From Mactra quadrangularis (lineage: Eukaryota; Mollusca; Bivalvia; Venerida; Mactridae): a DNA stretch of 64,000 bases. Positions 33,501 to 45,773 of this stretch are shown here, in pieces. The stretch spans positions 29,426,380 to 29,490,379 of the forward strand of contig CM046303.1 of NCBI GenBank assembly GCA_025267735.1, written 5' to 3'. The notes beneath the pieces were generated by a model. That model searched no databases. It saw only the letters and a program-made list of their open reading frames with translations, and had not been told where the DNA came from. The first letter of the stretch is position 1, and each line of letters opens with the position of its first letter. The position numbers and the translations under genes are program-made.

Positions 33501-34344
33501 TTTAGTAATTAACGAACAAAAACGCTTCATTCGTGTCTTGAGTATTTTCTTACTATGACATTTAACATACATTTCAATGTGTTCAGTATCAGCTTGTATT
33601 ATAAGCACTGCAATGTGTCCCAATTTAAGAGAACTAAAGAGAAATTAAATTGTGCTTTTTTTCAACAACTGAACAGACTTCAATGAGAAATTTAACTTGT
33701 CTCACGAAAATTTTAGTAGAAGTATTGACAATTTTCAAACTACAGTTAGAGATCATAATAGGAATGGTTTGACAACCAGTCCAATCATGATCTCTAACTA
33801 GAAGTCTGAACAATACTAATCCAAAGTCCATACCACTATTCATTCTTCTAAGGGCCCCGTTACACCAAACTAGTTCTCAGAACGTTCAACCCCGTCCTAA
33901 AAATATCGCGAAACTGGTTGTGAACGAGTTAGAACATGCCGTTTAAGTCGAAAAATATCAGCTATACGATCATAGTTCGTTCAGAACCAGTTCCAGTTGC
34001 GTGCAATCCGTTTTTATCCGGTCTGTAGTCCGTTTGTATCGAGTTCAAATCGGGTAAAATTGCTTGTTCTCGTCACGAGACACCGTCTCAAACTAGTCCA
34101 AACCCGTTCGTAGTCAGTTTTAACCCGTTCATAACTAGTTCTTCTAAGCTCCTTTACACTTGACCTTCCCGTTTAAGACAGTTCAACTCGTTCTAAGTAC
34201 GTTCCTATCTCAATCTTAGTGCGTTTTGAACGTAATAACGTCACAGTCTGACCCAATTTGCTATAATTATCCAGGACGTTCCTTCCCGTTCTCATTCATG
34301 TTCTACGCTTCAAGCTTAAAGGACACAATTCGTCAAGCATCACT

Positions 34345-34500
34345 GTGACCATCATGTCTCCAACAATGAGCAGAACCAGACAGACGGTGCGTGTTAAAAC
34401 AATCGCTTCCAAACGATCCAAAATCACCTGCACATGTGAAGCTCTTGAAGACCAGCCTCAATATAAGCCACAAGATACTGAGCCTCCTGAGCCAGTCAAT
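34345..34500 (+). pseudogene. Open frame in L interrupted by the A4 insertion
   Basis: From ATG at 34345 (or the in-frame ATG at 34354) a frame of 52 codons runs up to the A4 insertion point. It is rich in S, T, R and K (MSRTRQTVRVKTIASKRSK), then C-T-C and an acidic/proline part ending EPPEPVN. At the far side of A4 the same frame continues from 39887 (KNEGDAPLPCNCTLAPLL, stop at 39941-39943). The uninterrupted frame was therefore about 70 codons. No family is recognised. It may be a captured host exon or chance. Confidence 0.35.
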
Positions 34501-37500
34501 AACAAGAGCTCCGCTGGGCAGGGCATTATACGCCCGTGTACAGTCCATGCTGTGTTCTATCTCATATGAAGTCCCTGTGACCTTGACCAATGACCCCAGG
34601 ATCTCAGAATAGGTCCCATCCTTAACTGGAGGGCTATCCAAAGCAAAGATTTTGAGAACCTAGGTACAGCCATGTTTGAGTAATCACCGGCACAAAGTTT
34701 TCCCACACAAACTTCCAGTGACCTTGACCCTGGGGCTTCAGAACCAAAAGTTCTCACCCTTGAACCAAAGAGTATTGATACATAAAATTTGGTGATCAAT
34801 CTTAGATAAAGTTGGTTGTTGGACAAGGTTTTTCCTCATGATTTCCTTGTGACTTTGACCTTTCACCCAGGGGCCTAAAACCAAAGAGGCATATGCTAGA
34901 CATTTAGGCTACCCTTAAATAAAATTGGGTGAGCCTAGGTACAATTATTATTGAGTTATTGTCCAGAAAATGTTTCAATACAAATTAAGTCCCTGTGACT
35001 TTGACTTTTGACCCTGGGGTCTCCAAATCAAAAGGAAACATCCTCTACAAAAGAGCTATCAGCACATTACTCCTTGACAAATGGGCGGATCCACATAAAA
35101 TTTGTTAACCTAGGTACAATCATTGTTAAGTTATTGTCCGGACAAGGTTTTTCCATATGATGGCCCCTGTGACCTTCACCTTTGACCATGGGGCCTCAAC
35201 ACCAATAGGGAACATCCTTGACACATGGGCTACCCTCACATAAAATTTGGTGAACTAATTTCATTTTACTTATTAAAGTTCAAATTTTCTGGTTGTAATT
35301 CTTTAATTTTCAAAAACTATAGATAATTATAAAATATTATCCAAAATGTCGCGAAATTTGGTCATCAAACAACGGCGCAATACGAATTTAAACTCTTGGG
35401 CGAAACACACCTGCATCAAGTTATGCATGAGTTATCGTTCGTGACCGGAATCGGTATGACGTCATCGTAGTCCTACATTCTGAAAGCGGTTATTAGAAAC
35501 ACAGGTGCAAGATACTATGTTTCCCAATTATAGAATATATAGAGAAGATATAGATCGATTTTCTTCAAATAAAAAGTATTTTATGTAGAATAATCCTTTC
35601 TAGGTCGAATAGCGAAAGAATTTTGACGATTGTGCATTATTTGTGAATGTGGTGATTATGACCGTGAAACAGGTGTTTGAGACTTTTTTGATAGTATAAG
35701 TATATATTATAGTAAGGAAAATTTGTGTCTTGTGCTTGTAATTAGAAATAAATGCTAATTAAATAATTGCTATTTACAACTAGTTTGTAATTCTTTCATG
35801 ATATCAATTTAAGTAAATTTGAAGTATTAGTTCGGAGCCCATATTCTTATGAAGATGAGAATTTATTACTTACCGTTGATCATGGTGTTTCAGATTTCTT
35901 CAGCACCAGTTTTGAATTATTATCACAGAATGTTAAAACATTAATTCAGATGCAACTTATGTTTAAAAAAAAAACTTTACACTGTAATGGTTTATAAGAA
36001 TTCCATCTTTGTTCGAGGGACTGCACTCACAGTGGTTTCAAATAGATTAAGATAACTTGTTCAAAACGACGACAACTCGGCGACGAAGTAAATAATTTCA
36101 AATCGTATCTTCATCGTGTTTCGAATAGTTCTTAATAATTCCCTTTGTTGTATTTATATGCTTTTCCGTAATTCCATATGAGAATTTAAGTTTTAATAAA
36201 ATCACAAATAACTCCTTGGTAAATTCAACTGTTAATATATTTGTCTAACAAACTAGTAAAAACAAAGATTTATTAGCGCGAATTGACTTCCGTGAAAAAC
36301 AATTTCAACTCCGATTCAAAAGATTATTTTCTAACATCATTATTCAGACCAATATTAACTACAATTAAAAAGTATATAATTGGCGACAGCCTTTTGACAG
36401 GTCATGTGTAACAAATGCAATTTGTTGGCGATGATATCTTAATCTACATTAAGGACCCCAATATATAGAGGCTCACCGCGGGACTTTTTTGTCATCTTGT
36501 ACGAATTTTATTGTTTCCCGTGGGGAACCTCACAAACTTAATTAACACATTTAAAGTTAGGGGTACATCAAAATAATTTATCAATTACTCTTTTGTGTCA
36601 TCAAATTATTGATACTATTGGGTATGTTTCCATGGACACAGACTCTCAAATCCTGACACGTGTTGGCTATCACTCTGCCGTCGACATTAATATACAAAGT
36701 ACGTACCGCACCCTCAATCAATTTCAACATTGTCTAACAGACGTCATGCTGTGAATTCAAAAGAAATTTTTAATCCGCTGACATATGTTACGCGATATAT
36801 TGGAGATAAGGTAAATGATAGTAGATGACCGTTCAGGCGATCAAGTTCATATTACGCATTTAAATATTTTTTGTGCAAAATAGCGAGGTTTAGAATGCCG
36901 GTCTCATCATTTAATATAATCGCACTACCAGCGATATAAAGATATATATATTTTAATGTTTAATCAATTTTCATTCCATGATTTTTAAATGCGATTTTTA
37001 GATAAATTAATTTTTATGCTTATTTTCCAAACTAATATTTACTGCACCCAACATTACGAAACAATTTGAGTAGTATTTTCTGCACAACATTGCTGTCACC
37101 TGATTTTCCTTTTTTCATCTTTGGTTCCTTGAGAAAAAAACACGAGGTACACTATTTTCTTTTCAAAAAGGAAATTAAATAGCGTTTTCCGCACGAAGAT
37201 TATATTTTTGGCAAGTATCTGTCAAAATATGACGAAATCATAACTTTACGTAGTCTAAGTTATTTCTGCCGAGTTTTTTCAATCTTTTTCCCCTTTCACT
37301 TGGTCATCATATAGAAATAAAAAAAACGCGCTTGCTCTTAACCAGTTTCAGACTCATTTAATGTGATGTCGTATTCGATTTAATTTCTTTTTGAACCTTT
37401 TTTTCAGGCAAATAAAAAGTACATCACAAAAAAACTACTTAATATCATGGAATTGTCGATGAATGCAATCAAATATACAACATATAAGCCTAGTTAATAA

Positions 37501-39886
37501 ACTGGTTTATATAAAATATAAAAAATCATGTAGGAAATGTAATTATTAATAAAAAAATGCAAATTTAATTTCAAAATGTTTTTGCGACTGATTAATTGAC
37601 AGGCGTGTATAAATTACAATCCATTGACTGTTACAACAGGTTTTAATCGATAGGACTACGATGACGTCACACACGGTAGATAAGCGATGTTGTAATATCG
37701 GCTAAATTGATACAGGTTTAAATCAGAGTTAAATATCTCGATATACACATTGTTTACATGCGTTAAGCGTGAGTGTCTGCTGAGATACAATAGAAATACG
37801 TAATATTTTGATGTTTAATCGTTTTTTGTGTCCAACGATAAATTTCACCTTTAAATATAGCATTATTTCCATTGTCTGCCATTTTGACTTTATTAACATA
37901 TTGATTGAACATTTGAAGTCACTGCTTGATAATTTGATACCTTCTGGTTCAAGGTTAAAACTTGACCTAGGGGCCCTAAAACCAATAGAGAACATCCTTG
38001 ACACATGGGCTACTCTCACATGAAATTTGGTGAACCTAGGTACAGTCCTTGTTGAGTTATTGTCCGGACAAGGTTTTTCAATATGATGCCCCTGTGACCT
38101 TGACCTTTGACCCAGGTGCCCCAAAACCAATAGAGCATATCCTTGACACAAGGGCTATACTTACATAAAATTTGGTGAACCTAGGTACGTTGGTAGTTCA
38201 GTTATTGTCTGGACAAGTTTTTCATTGCTTGCCATTTTGACTTTATTAACATATTAATTGAAAATTTGAAGTCACTGCTTGGTAATTTGATATCTTCTGG
38301 TTAAAGGTTTAAACTTAACCCTGTTTCCCCAAAACTGTAAAGTCACATCCTTGACACATGGGCTTCTCTCACATGAAATTTGGTGAACCTAGGTACAGTC
38401 ATTATTGAGTTATTGACCAGACAAGGTTTTTCAATATGATGCCCCTGTGACCTTGAACTTTGACCCAGGGGTCCCAAAACCTTTAGAGCATATCCTTGAC
38501 ACATGGGGTACTCTCACATAAAATTTGGTGAACCTAGGTACATTGGTTGTTCAGTTATTGTCTGGACAAAGTTTTTCCATATGATGCCTCTGTGACCTTG
38601 ACCTTTGAACCTGGGGCCCCAAAACCTAAAGTGTGCATCCTTGACACAAGAGCTACCTTTACATAAAATTTTGTGAACCTAGGTGCAGTTGTTGTAGAGT
38701 TATTGACCGGACAAGGTTTTTCAATATGATGCCCCTGTGACCTTGACCTTTGACCCAGGAGCCCCAAAACCGATAGGGCATATCCTTGACACAAGGGCTA
38801 CTCTCACATAAAATTTGGTGAACCTAGGTACATTGGTGGTTCAGTTATTGTCCGGACAAGTTTTTTATTGCTTGCCATTTTCACTTTATTAACATATTGA
38901 TTAAACATTTGAAGTCACTGCTTGGTAATTTGATATCTTCTGGTTGAGGGTTTAAACTTAACCCTGTTTCCCCAAAACTAATAAGGCACATCCTTGACAC
39001 ATGGGCTACTCTCACATGAAATTTGGTGAACCTAGGTACAGTCATTGTTGAGTTATTACCCAGACAATGTTTTTCGATATGATGCCCCTGTGACCTTGAC
39101 CTTTGACCCGGGGGCCTCAAAACTATTAGAGCATATCCTCGACACATGGGCTACTCTCACATAAAATTTGGTGAACCTAGGTACATTGGTTGTTCAATTA
39201 TTGTCTGGACAAAGTTTTTTCATATGATGCCTCTGTGACCTTGACCTTTGACCCAGGGGCCCCATAAACCTGTAGGGCACATCCTTGACACATGGGCTAC
39301 CTTCACATAAAATTTTGTGAACCTAGGCACAGTGATTGTAGAGTTATTGACCGGATAAGGTTTTTCAATATGATGCCCTTGTGACCTTGACCTTTGACCC
39401 AGGGGCCCCAAAACCAAGAAGAAACATCCTTGACACAAGGGCTACTCTCACCTAAAATTAGGTGAATCTAGGTAGATTGGTTGTTCAGTTATTGTCAGGA
39501 CAAGTTTTTTTCCCATATGAGGCCCGTGTGACCTTGACCTTTGTCAAAGGGGCCCCAAAACCAATAGGGAACATTTTTGACACATGAGCTACTCTTACAT
39601 AAAATTTTGTGAACCTAGGTACAGTCGTTGTTGAGTTATTGTCTGGACAAGTTTTACCTATTTTAAGTCCCAGTGACCTTGACCTTTGACCCTGGGGTCT
39701 CAAAATCAATAGGGAACCTCCTCCACCCAAGGGCTATCCACACACAAAATTTGAGGAACCTAGGTACATCCTTTCTTGAGTTATCATCCGGACAAGCAAT
39801 TGTCCACGGACAGACGGACGGACTGACAGACGGACAGATGGACAACAGCGTAACATAATACGTCCGTTTTTTCAAAACGGGCGTAT
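34501..39886 (+). mobile_element. Family A element, copy A4, split by a TTAA-flanked insertion
   Basis: AACAAGAGCTCCGCTGGGCA at 34501 and ACGGGCGTAT ending 39886, before AAAAATG. The A sequence breaks at CTTATTAA (35276) and resumes at TTAAATATAGCATTATTTCC (37851), exactly as the uninterrupted copies A1-A3 read across that point. The remaining A sequence is about 2.8 kb with long monomers near 37880, 38235 and 38880. It most resembles A1. Confidence 0.87.
35273..37854 (+). mobile_element. 2.57-kb TTAA-flanked insertion (M) inside A4
   Basis: TTAA at both borders (35273-35276 and 37851-37854) is single in A1-A3, so it is a true target duplication. The ends AGTTCAAATTT and AAATTTCACCT are imperfectly inverted. 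A stronger inverted pair lies inside, ATGACGTCATCGTAGTCCTA (35456-35475) and TAGGACTACGATGACGTCAC (37652-37671), both holding the CRE palindrome TGACGTCA. A TTAA target suggests piggyBac or Kolobok. No transposase frame was recognised; the interior is AT-rich with many stops. Confidence 0.75.
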
Positions 39887-40516
39887 AAAAATGAAGGTGA
39901 TGCTCCTCTACCATGTAATTGTACTCTTGCTCCGCTTCTATAAAAAATAGTACAAAGCCAACATTCAAAGCATTAACGACTTCCATGGATCTTACGTACC
40001 AAGAACCTACTACGAACTTTAAGAACTCTGCGTAAACGTGTTGCAAACTGGTTCAGAACTTCGTATTTTGTTTTTGTGCATTTAGACGGGATAACAACGC
40101 ACTATGGACGTAACTAAGTCGAGTTAAGTCTGTGTGCGAACGGAATGAACGAGTTAAAAAAAACGGAACAGGTCGGTGTGTAAACGTGCTGCAAATTGTG
40201 GCCTGATCGAACTACGACAAGGCACGTCCCGAATATGATGCTAGTACGGCAATTCCGATCGCAGTACGTTCTTTCTGATGTCAGTACGTTGTCACTCAGT
40301 CTAATTGCAGAACGGGATGGCCGCAAAAATTTTTTGAGTCGACTCAAAGTTCTGAAACCCCATTCCCGTTCAACCCCGTCCAAGCTCGTCCATAAAATTC
40401 GAACACAGACCGTAGACAGTTGCAACCACGTCCAGTCCGTTTGCACACAGTTGGAGCTCGTTCGGTCCAATTTTTTCAGAACGTAGTGAGAACGAGTTTG
40501 GTGTAACGGGGGTATA

Positions 40517-40630
40517 AAGCTTGATACACATTTGCATTCCTATTCCATATGTACATAACAGAACAGTTAACAACATCAACAATGTTCATATCTATGACAT
40601 CTAATATCCTAAAAAACAAAAATATATCAC
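40517..40630 (+). repeat. Partner of the repeat at 33377-33500
   Basis: See the entry at 33377. The similarity begins at AAGCTT just outside the right end of L and fades near 40630. That it lies on both sides of L in the same orientation is unusual, but the left copy is about 350 bp from L, so it is not a target duplication. Confidence 0.45.
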
Positions 40631-40653
40631 ATTGTAATGATATATTCAAATAA

Positions 40654-40682
40654 CTAGATGGGAGCCCGTGCAAGCACGGGCT
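40654..40682 (-). mobile_element. Canonical Helitron-like 3' terminus
   Basis: On the minus strand a perfect hairpin AGCCCGTGCTTGCACGGGCT (40682-40663) is followed by CCCAT and then CTAG (40657-40654), with T next in the host. A hairpin a few bases upstream of CTRR before a host T is the textbook Helitron 3' end. The 5' TC end would lie to the right on this map and I could not place it. It differs from the A-F plan. Confidence 0.5.
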
Positions 40683-40722
40683 TTAGGTAATGACAGTTCT
40701 CGAAACTGTTCCTCGAAATAGG

Positions 40723-40800
40723 CCAAACTCCTCACAGTGCTTACGTCACGCTTTGCTACTTTGATTTAATAAAGGGAAATAACCGCTGCGGGGAGTTTGG
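40723..40800 (+). repeat. Short conserved block J, copy 1
   Basis: CCAAACTCCTCACAGTGC, TTACGTCACGCTTTGCTAC, AATAAAGGGAAATAACC, GCTGCGGGGAGTTTGG: 78 bp with complementary ends (AAATAGGCCAAACTCC / GGAGTTTGGTCTATTT, counting flanks). TTACGTCA (40741-40748) matches an ATF/CREB half-palindromic site. The second copy at 59664-59745 is almost identical in the core, and a partial one lies at 12307-12354. Confidence 0.7.
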
Positions 40801-41376
40801 TCTATTTTTAGTTTTATCTTGAACTATTTTTAGACACAAACAAACCCACTATTTTTGTTAATTTTTGGCAGTTTTTGCAAATATCAAGAGGCTTTGTCAA
40901 AAAAGAATTGTCAACTTGATATGTTGGTATATAGGTGCTCCAGCGACAAAAAAAAATTTATTCGAAGCTGCGCAGTTTCTTCCACAAAACAGGAAACTCG
41001 CAAATTTAATAGTATAGATATACGACACAAATCTACATACATGTACATTTATTTTTTGTTCAATTGTGAGCAAGATACTAGCTTGCTCAAGAAAGCAATA
41101 AGCTTTAATGCGATGGTTTTTGAAGTCACGAAACGGACAATAAACATCACTGAACCAATGTATTGCAACTATTAGCATTTGCCACCCTGTTCAAATCTAT
41201 AAATGTTTTATAACAAAATATGTTTTTGTTTAATAACTATTTATTTTAGCCTAAAATTATGAAACAGGTTATTACAAATTTTTGTTAATCAATTACTCAA
41301 GTCTCCACCATAAAGCCTGTATAATACAATTTGAGAAAATGTTTGCCCAAATACAAAAGTTTAAATATTAACATGG

Positions 41377-41455
41377 TGTGTTTTGAAAAGGATTTGAACC
41401 ATGATTATCTGCTATCTAATGGTTACTAGACCAATGGCATGATTACTTGGCAGAC
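41377..41455 (-). repeat. tRNA-like relic with a good B box
   Basis: Minus strand: CATGCCATTGGTCTAGTAAC, then CATTAGATAGCAGATAATCA, then TGGTTCAAATCCTTTTC. GGTTCAAATCC is a perfect match to the Pol III B box (GGTTCRANNCC), and TGGTCTAGTAACC resembles a weak A box about 30 bp upstream. The acceptor arms do not pair convincingly. It is probably a SINE head or tRNA pseudogene. Confidence 0.4.
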
Positions 41456-41459
41456 TACT

Positions 41460-42739
41460 ATTAATTTTTCACAAACTGCAACACAAACTGTATAATATGA
41501 TATTACAAATAGAAAGTACTAACTTTGTATTAATAAAAAAGAAAACACAAACTACTTACATAAAATACAATTTTTCTTGACTTGACAACATGACATCATC
41601 TCAGATTATTGACTAATAATTATCAAACACACAGAGCTACCTTGTTTTAGACTTGATATATAAACTATTCGTGTATGTTTTGTCCTGCTTTGTTCTTGTA
41701 ACTGAAAAAGAATTATGATTAAAAATCATAAATAAATGACGAAAACATTTAAAATCTCTACTAGTATCTAATCTAAAAGATTTTGTTATATGTTAACTGT
41801 GTTTAAAATGTTGTCCAATAAGCCTTATTTAAAGCAATGCACACACGCCACACAGTCAATATAAAAATCTCATTTTGGAAATGTTCAGGCAAGACATTTT
41901 TTCCAAGACTGCTACAATATACACAGAAATAATTTTAACTCAATTCTGCATTGCTTTGCATGTAAAGAGTTGTGTACCAGTACTTAGTGCCCGAGTCAGT
42001 ATCCATTTTTTCCTCATAATATACCAGCAAATAATGTGACTGTGATAATACATGCAGGTACCAATATTAACATTGATCTTTCTGACAGAACAGAAGCAAA
42101 CACTATTATCATCTAACTGTTTTTTTTCTAAATCTTTTGCTTATCAATGTGTTTCTTTCTAAATGATATAACTCATTCTTAACTGTAGTTCATACATGCC
42201 TGGTATATATATACCATCAAATACTGTCCATATGCTATGGGTTGATCTGTATTAATATTTAATAGAATATGATATTAAGGCCTTACACCATCACTATGTA
42301 CAATCGTTGCAGGAAAAGGTATTCTAAGCATGAATATAAGACTGAGAAACTTTATATTTACTATTTCATTGGTTTTATCATATAAATGCCAACAGACAAA
42401 CCATAATAGATATTTTACAGTTGTATATTAATCCCAGTAATTGGGTCAATTATGTTCATCAAATTTGAAACCATTGTCATCTTTATTTCTTCACCACCTT
42501 TGTTCTTATCCCAGTTGTTCTGTTCACTCGTGTTGACAGTCATGTATACCATGAAAATACAAAAAAAAAAATAGTTTAAAGGAATTGTTATTTTATTTCT
42601 ATTGTTAGTATATCCCAGATGCTGAATAAGATATATCAATTATTGCCAGATAGTACATTTCTATCAAATAAATAATTTTGTTGGTTAAGGCCTACTTTAT
42701 ATTCCTTTTTCAAAGTCAGATCACATAAGTGGCTAACAT
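41460..42739. other. Unassigned AT-rich sequence
   Basis: No gene, RNA or repeat partner recognised. GGTATATATATACC (42199-42212) is a perfect short palindrome but is ordinary in such AT-rich DNA. Confidence 0.45.
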
Positions 42740-43200
42740 ATTTACTTATTGGGTTTTTGTGTCATACAGCGACAAAGAAAGAAACAATCACTTTATACAT
42801 TGTGATTTGGAATTACAGAATACTTACCTATTTGCTTTATGTGTCATACATTACTAATTGTGAATTGGATGTATAAAATATACAGTACCCACCAAAAGTT
42901 TGGAGACATTTTCATTTTGTAGGCTTACTGAATAGCTTTTATCTAAATTTGATAGCTGTTAAATATTTTGAAATGCTTTTTAGTTTTTTTTTTACAATTT
43001 GGTTAATGTTATAATTATAACTGAGACTACAAAAATAGCACAAAAGCTATATGTTATGGAAAAAATTACAATAAACATGGTTTTAGAGGCTTTAGGATGT
43101 CAGATGCTGAATATATGTGCTACATTCATGAACTTTGCTTCATTTGATCACAAACCATACTTAAATATATCAAAAATAATGATTCTGCTGAAATAATCAT

Positions 43201-45773
43201 AACAAGAAAGATAATGTGGGAGCCACATTAAAGCCGGATTTTTCTGCATATGGGAACATCGAGAACAAGTTTACGTTGTAACAAAAGAAAGTCATTTGAT
43301 ATATTGCTTATTAGAAGGAATACAAAGGGCAATAATTAATCTTAAAGGAATAAAGAGTTTCATTAACTATTTATATGTCCTATTGTATCTTTTCTAAGTA
43401 TTTTGTTGGTATTTGACTAAGATGGCATAAGACATGAAATCTATGGATGAAAATAATGCAAAAGTAATGATATGAAATTGGCGAGAGAATTTTGTTTAAA
43501 AAAATACCTTGTATGGCAAATGGTGAAATTGTTGAAACAAAATGGCGGGAAAATATGACTGGAAAATGCCAGAATACTTGCTATTGGAGAGATCCAACAT
43601 ACTGAAAACTTTAACATAAGAAATACAAAGGGAAATAATCCATATTTAAGCCAAGTAGAGTTACCGTTACTGTCTAATTCTTTCAAGAGATGGTATGTAA
43701 TCATTGTATGAAATTTCATAATAATCTAACCATAAATGGCAGAGATACCCAACAATTGAAAACTTTAACACAAAAATAACAAAGGGAAATAATCCATTAT
43801 TAAGCCAGGTAGAGTTGCGGTTACTGTCTAATTCTTTTCAACAGATGATATGTAATCATTGTATGAAACTTCGTAAACATCAAACCATAAATAACAGAGA
43901 TATCCAACAATTTGAAAGCTTAAACACAAAAAACAAAGGGAAATAATCCATTATTAAGCCAGGTGGAGTTGCTGTTACTGTCTAATTCTTTTCAACAGAT
44001 GGTATGTAATCATTGTATGAAATTTCATAAACATCTAAGCATAAATGGCAGAGATGTCCAACAATTTGAAAAATTTAATGCAAAAAACAAAGGGAAATAA
44101 TCCATTATTAGGTCAGGTAGAGTTGCCAGTACTGTCTAATTCTTTTCAACAGATGGTATGTAATCATTGTATGAAATTTCATAATAATCTATCCATAAAT
44201 GGCAGAGATACCCAACAATTGAAAACTTTAACACAAAAAAAACAAAGGGAAATAATCCATTATTAAGCCAGGTAGAGTTGCAGTTACTGTCTTATTCTTT
44301 TCAACAGATGATATGTAATCATTGTATGAAACTTCGTAAACATCTAACCATAAATGGCAGAGATATCCAACAATTTGAAAGCTTTAACACAAAAAACAAA
44401 GGGAAATAATCCATTATTAAGCCAGGTGGAGTTGCTGTTACTGTCTAATTCTTTTCAACAGATGGTATGTAATCATTGTATGAAATTTCATAAACATCTA
44501 ACCATAAATGGCAGAGATATCCAACAATTTGAAAAATTTAATGCAAAAACAAAGGGAAATAATCCATTATTAGGTCAGGTAGAGTTGCCAGTACTGTCTA
44601 ATTCTTTTCAACAGATGGTATGTAATCATTGTATGAAATTTCATAATAATCTAACCATAAATGGCAGAGATACCCAACAATTGAAAACTTTAACACAAAA
44701 AAAAACAAAGGGAAATAATCCATTATTAAGCCAAGTAGAGTTGCAGTTACTGTCTAATTCTTTTCAACAGATGATATGTAATCATTGTATGAAACTTCGT
44801 AAACATCTAACCATAAATGGCAGAGATATCCAACAATTTGAAAGCTTTAACACAAAAAACAAAGGGAAATAATCCATTATTAAGCCAGGTGGAGTTGCTG
44901 TTACTGTCTAATTCTTTTCAACAGATGGTATGTAATCATTGTATGAAATTTCATAAACATCTAACCATAAATGGCAGAGATATCCAACAATTTGAAAAAT
45001 TAAACGCAAAAAAACAAAGGGAAATAATCCATTATTAAGTCAGGTAGAGTTGCCATTACTGTCTAATTCTTTTCAACAGATGGTATTTAATCATTGTATG
45101 CAATTTTGTAAACATCTAACCAGAAATGGCAGAGATATCAAACAATTTGAAATTGAAAGCAAAAATTACAAAGGGAAATAATCCATAATTAAGCCAGGTA
45201 GAGTTGTGGTTACTGTCTAATTCTTTGCAACAGATGGTATGTAATCATTGTATGAAATTTCATAAACATCTAACCATAAATAGCAGAGATATCCAACAAT
45301 TTGAAAACTTTAACGCAAAAAAAACAAAGGGAAATAATCCATTTTTAAGCCAGGTAGAGTTGTGGTTACTGTCTTAATCTGTTCATCACATGGTATGTTA
45401 TCATTGTATGAAGTTTCATAAAAATCTGACAATAAATGGCAGAAATATATGCTAAATTAAAAACTTTAACGCAATTGTTAACGACACCAGACACCCGAAA
45501 TAACAAAGGGCAATAATCCATAATTAAGCAAGGTAGAGTTGCGGTTACTGTCTAATTCTGTTCATCACATGGTATGTTATCATTGTATAAAGTTTCGTAG
45601 AGATCTGACTTTAAATGGCAGAAATACATGGTACATTAAAAACTTTAACGCAATTGTTAACGACACGGACGCCCGCCCGCCCGCCCGCCCGACCGCCCGC
45701 CCACCCGCCCGCCCTCCCGCCCGCCCGTGTTCGCCAAACTATTAGCCGAATTTTTTCGTTGAAAAATCCGGCT
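43201..45773 (+). mobile_element. Family E element, copy E1
   Basis: AACAAGAAAGATAATGTGGG at 43201 holds the perfect stem TAATGTGG-GAG-CCACATTA. The 5' motif AAGCCGGATTTTTC is at 43231-43244. About twelve monomers of 154 bp follow (for example GGGAAATAATCC at 43784, 43938 and 44092, with ATGTAATCATTGTATGAAA in each). Next come a GCCC-rich tract (45661-45727), a GCCGAATTTTT/AAAAATCCGGC stem and the 3' motif GAAAAATCCGGCT ending 45773, then AAAAA. A 172-codon plus-strand frame (44354-44872) arises because some units are 153-154 bp. It is repetitive and has no domain. Non-coding. Confidence 0.87.
45661..45727 (+). repeat. GCCC-type microsatellite at the 3' end of E1
   Basis: Imperfect (CCCG)n/(CCGC)n of about 67 bp. 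It creates the proline/alanine/arginine-rich pieces (PARPPARP type) in the local open frames. E2 has a shorter version at about 50315-50360. In families A-C the same position holds (GGAC)n or (GGACAGAC)n. Confidence 0.9.

Larger units (their letters stand above)
33853..40513 (+). mobile_element. CCCCGTTACACC-ended DNA element (L), split by A4
   Basis: CCCCGTTACACCAAACTAGT (33855) and its complement, ending TTTGGTGTAACGGGG (40511), define terminal inverted repeats of about 25 bp. Both subterminal regions (33880-34330 and 39960-40490) are filled with CGTTC/GAACG and AGTTC/GAACT words, the usual look of transposase binding clusters. Without A4 the element is about 1.3 kb. No transposase is visible; a small reading frame near 34345 is described separately. 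The outermost bases and the target duplication are not resolved. Confidence 0.72.

Noticed and set aside
40114..40486. Overlapping open frames on both strands as genes
   Set aside because: The region is the subterminal part of element L, filled with CGTTC/GAACG words. Both strands being open reflects the word repetition, and no domain was seen.
44354..44872. 172-codon open frame in E1 as a gene
   Set aside because: It is three to four 153-154 bp monomers read in one frame. E2 does not keep the frame, and no domain is recognisable.
45539..45745. Proline/arginine/alanine-rich protein (PARPPARP)
   Set aside because: It is the GCCC microsatellite at the 3' end of E1; the same tract in E2 gives frames of a different length.
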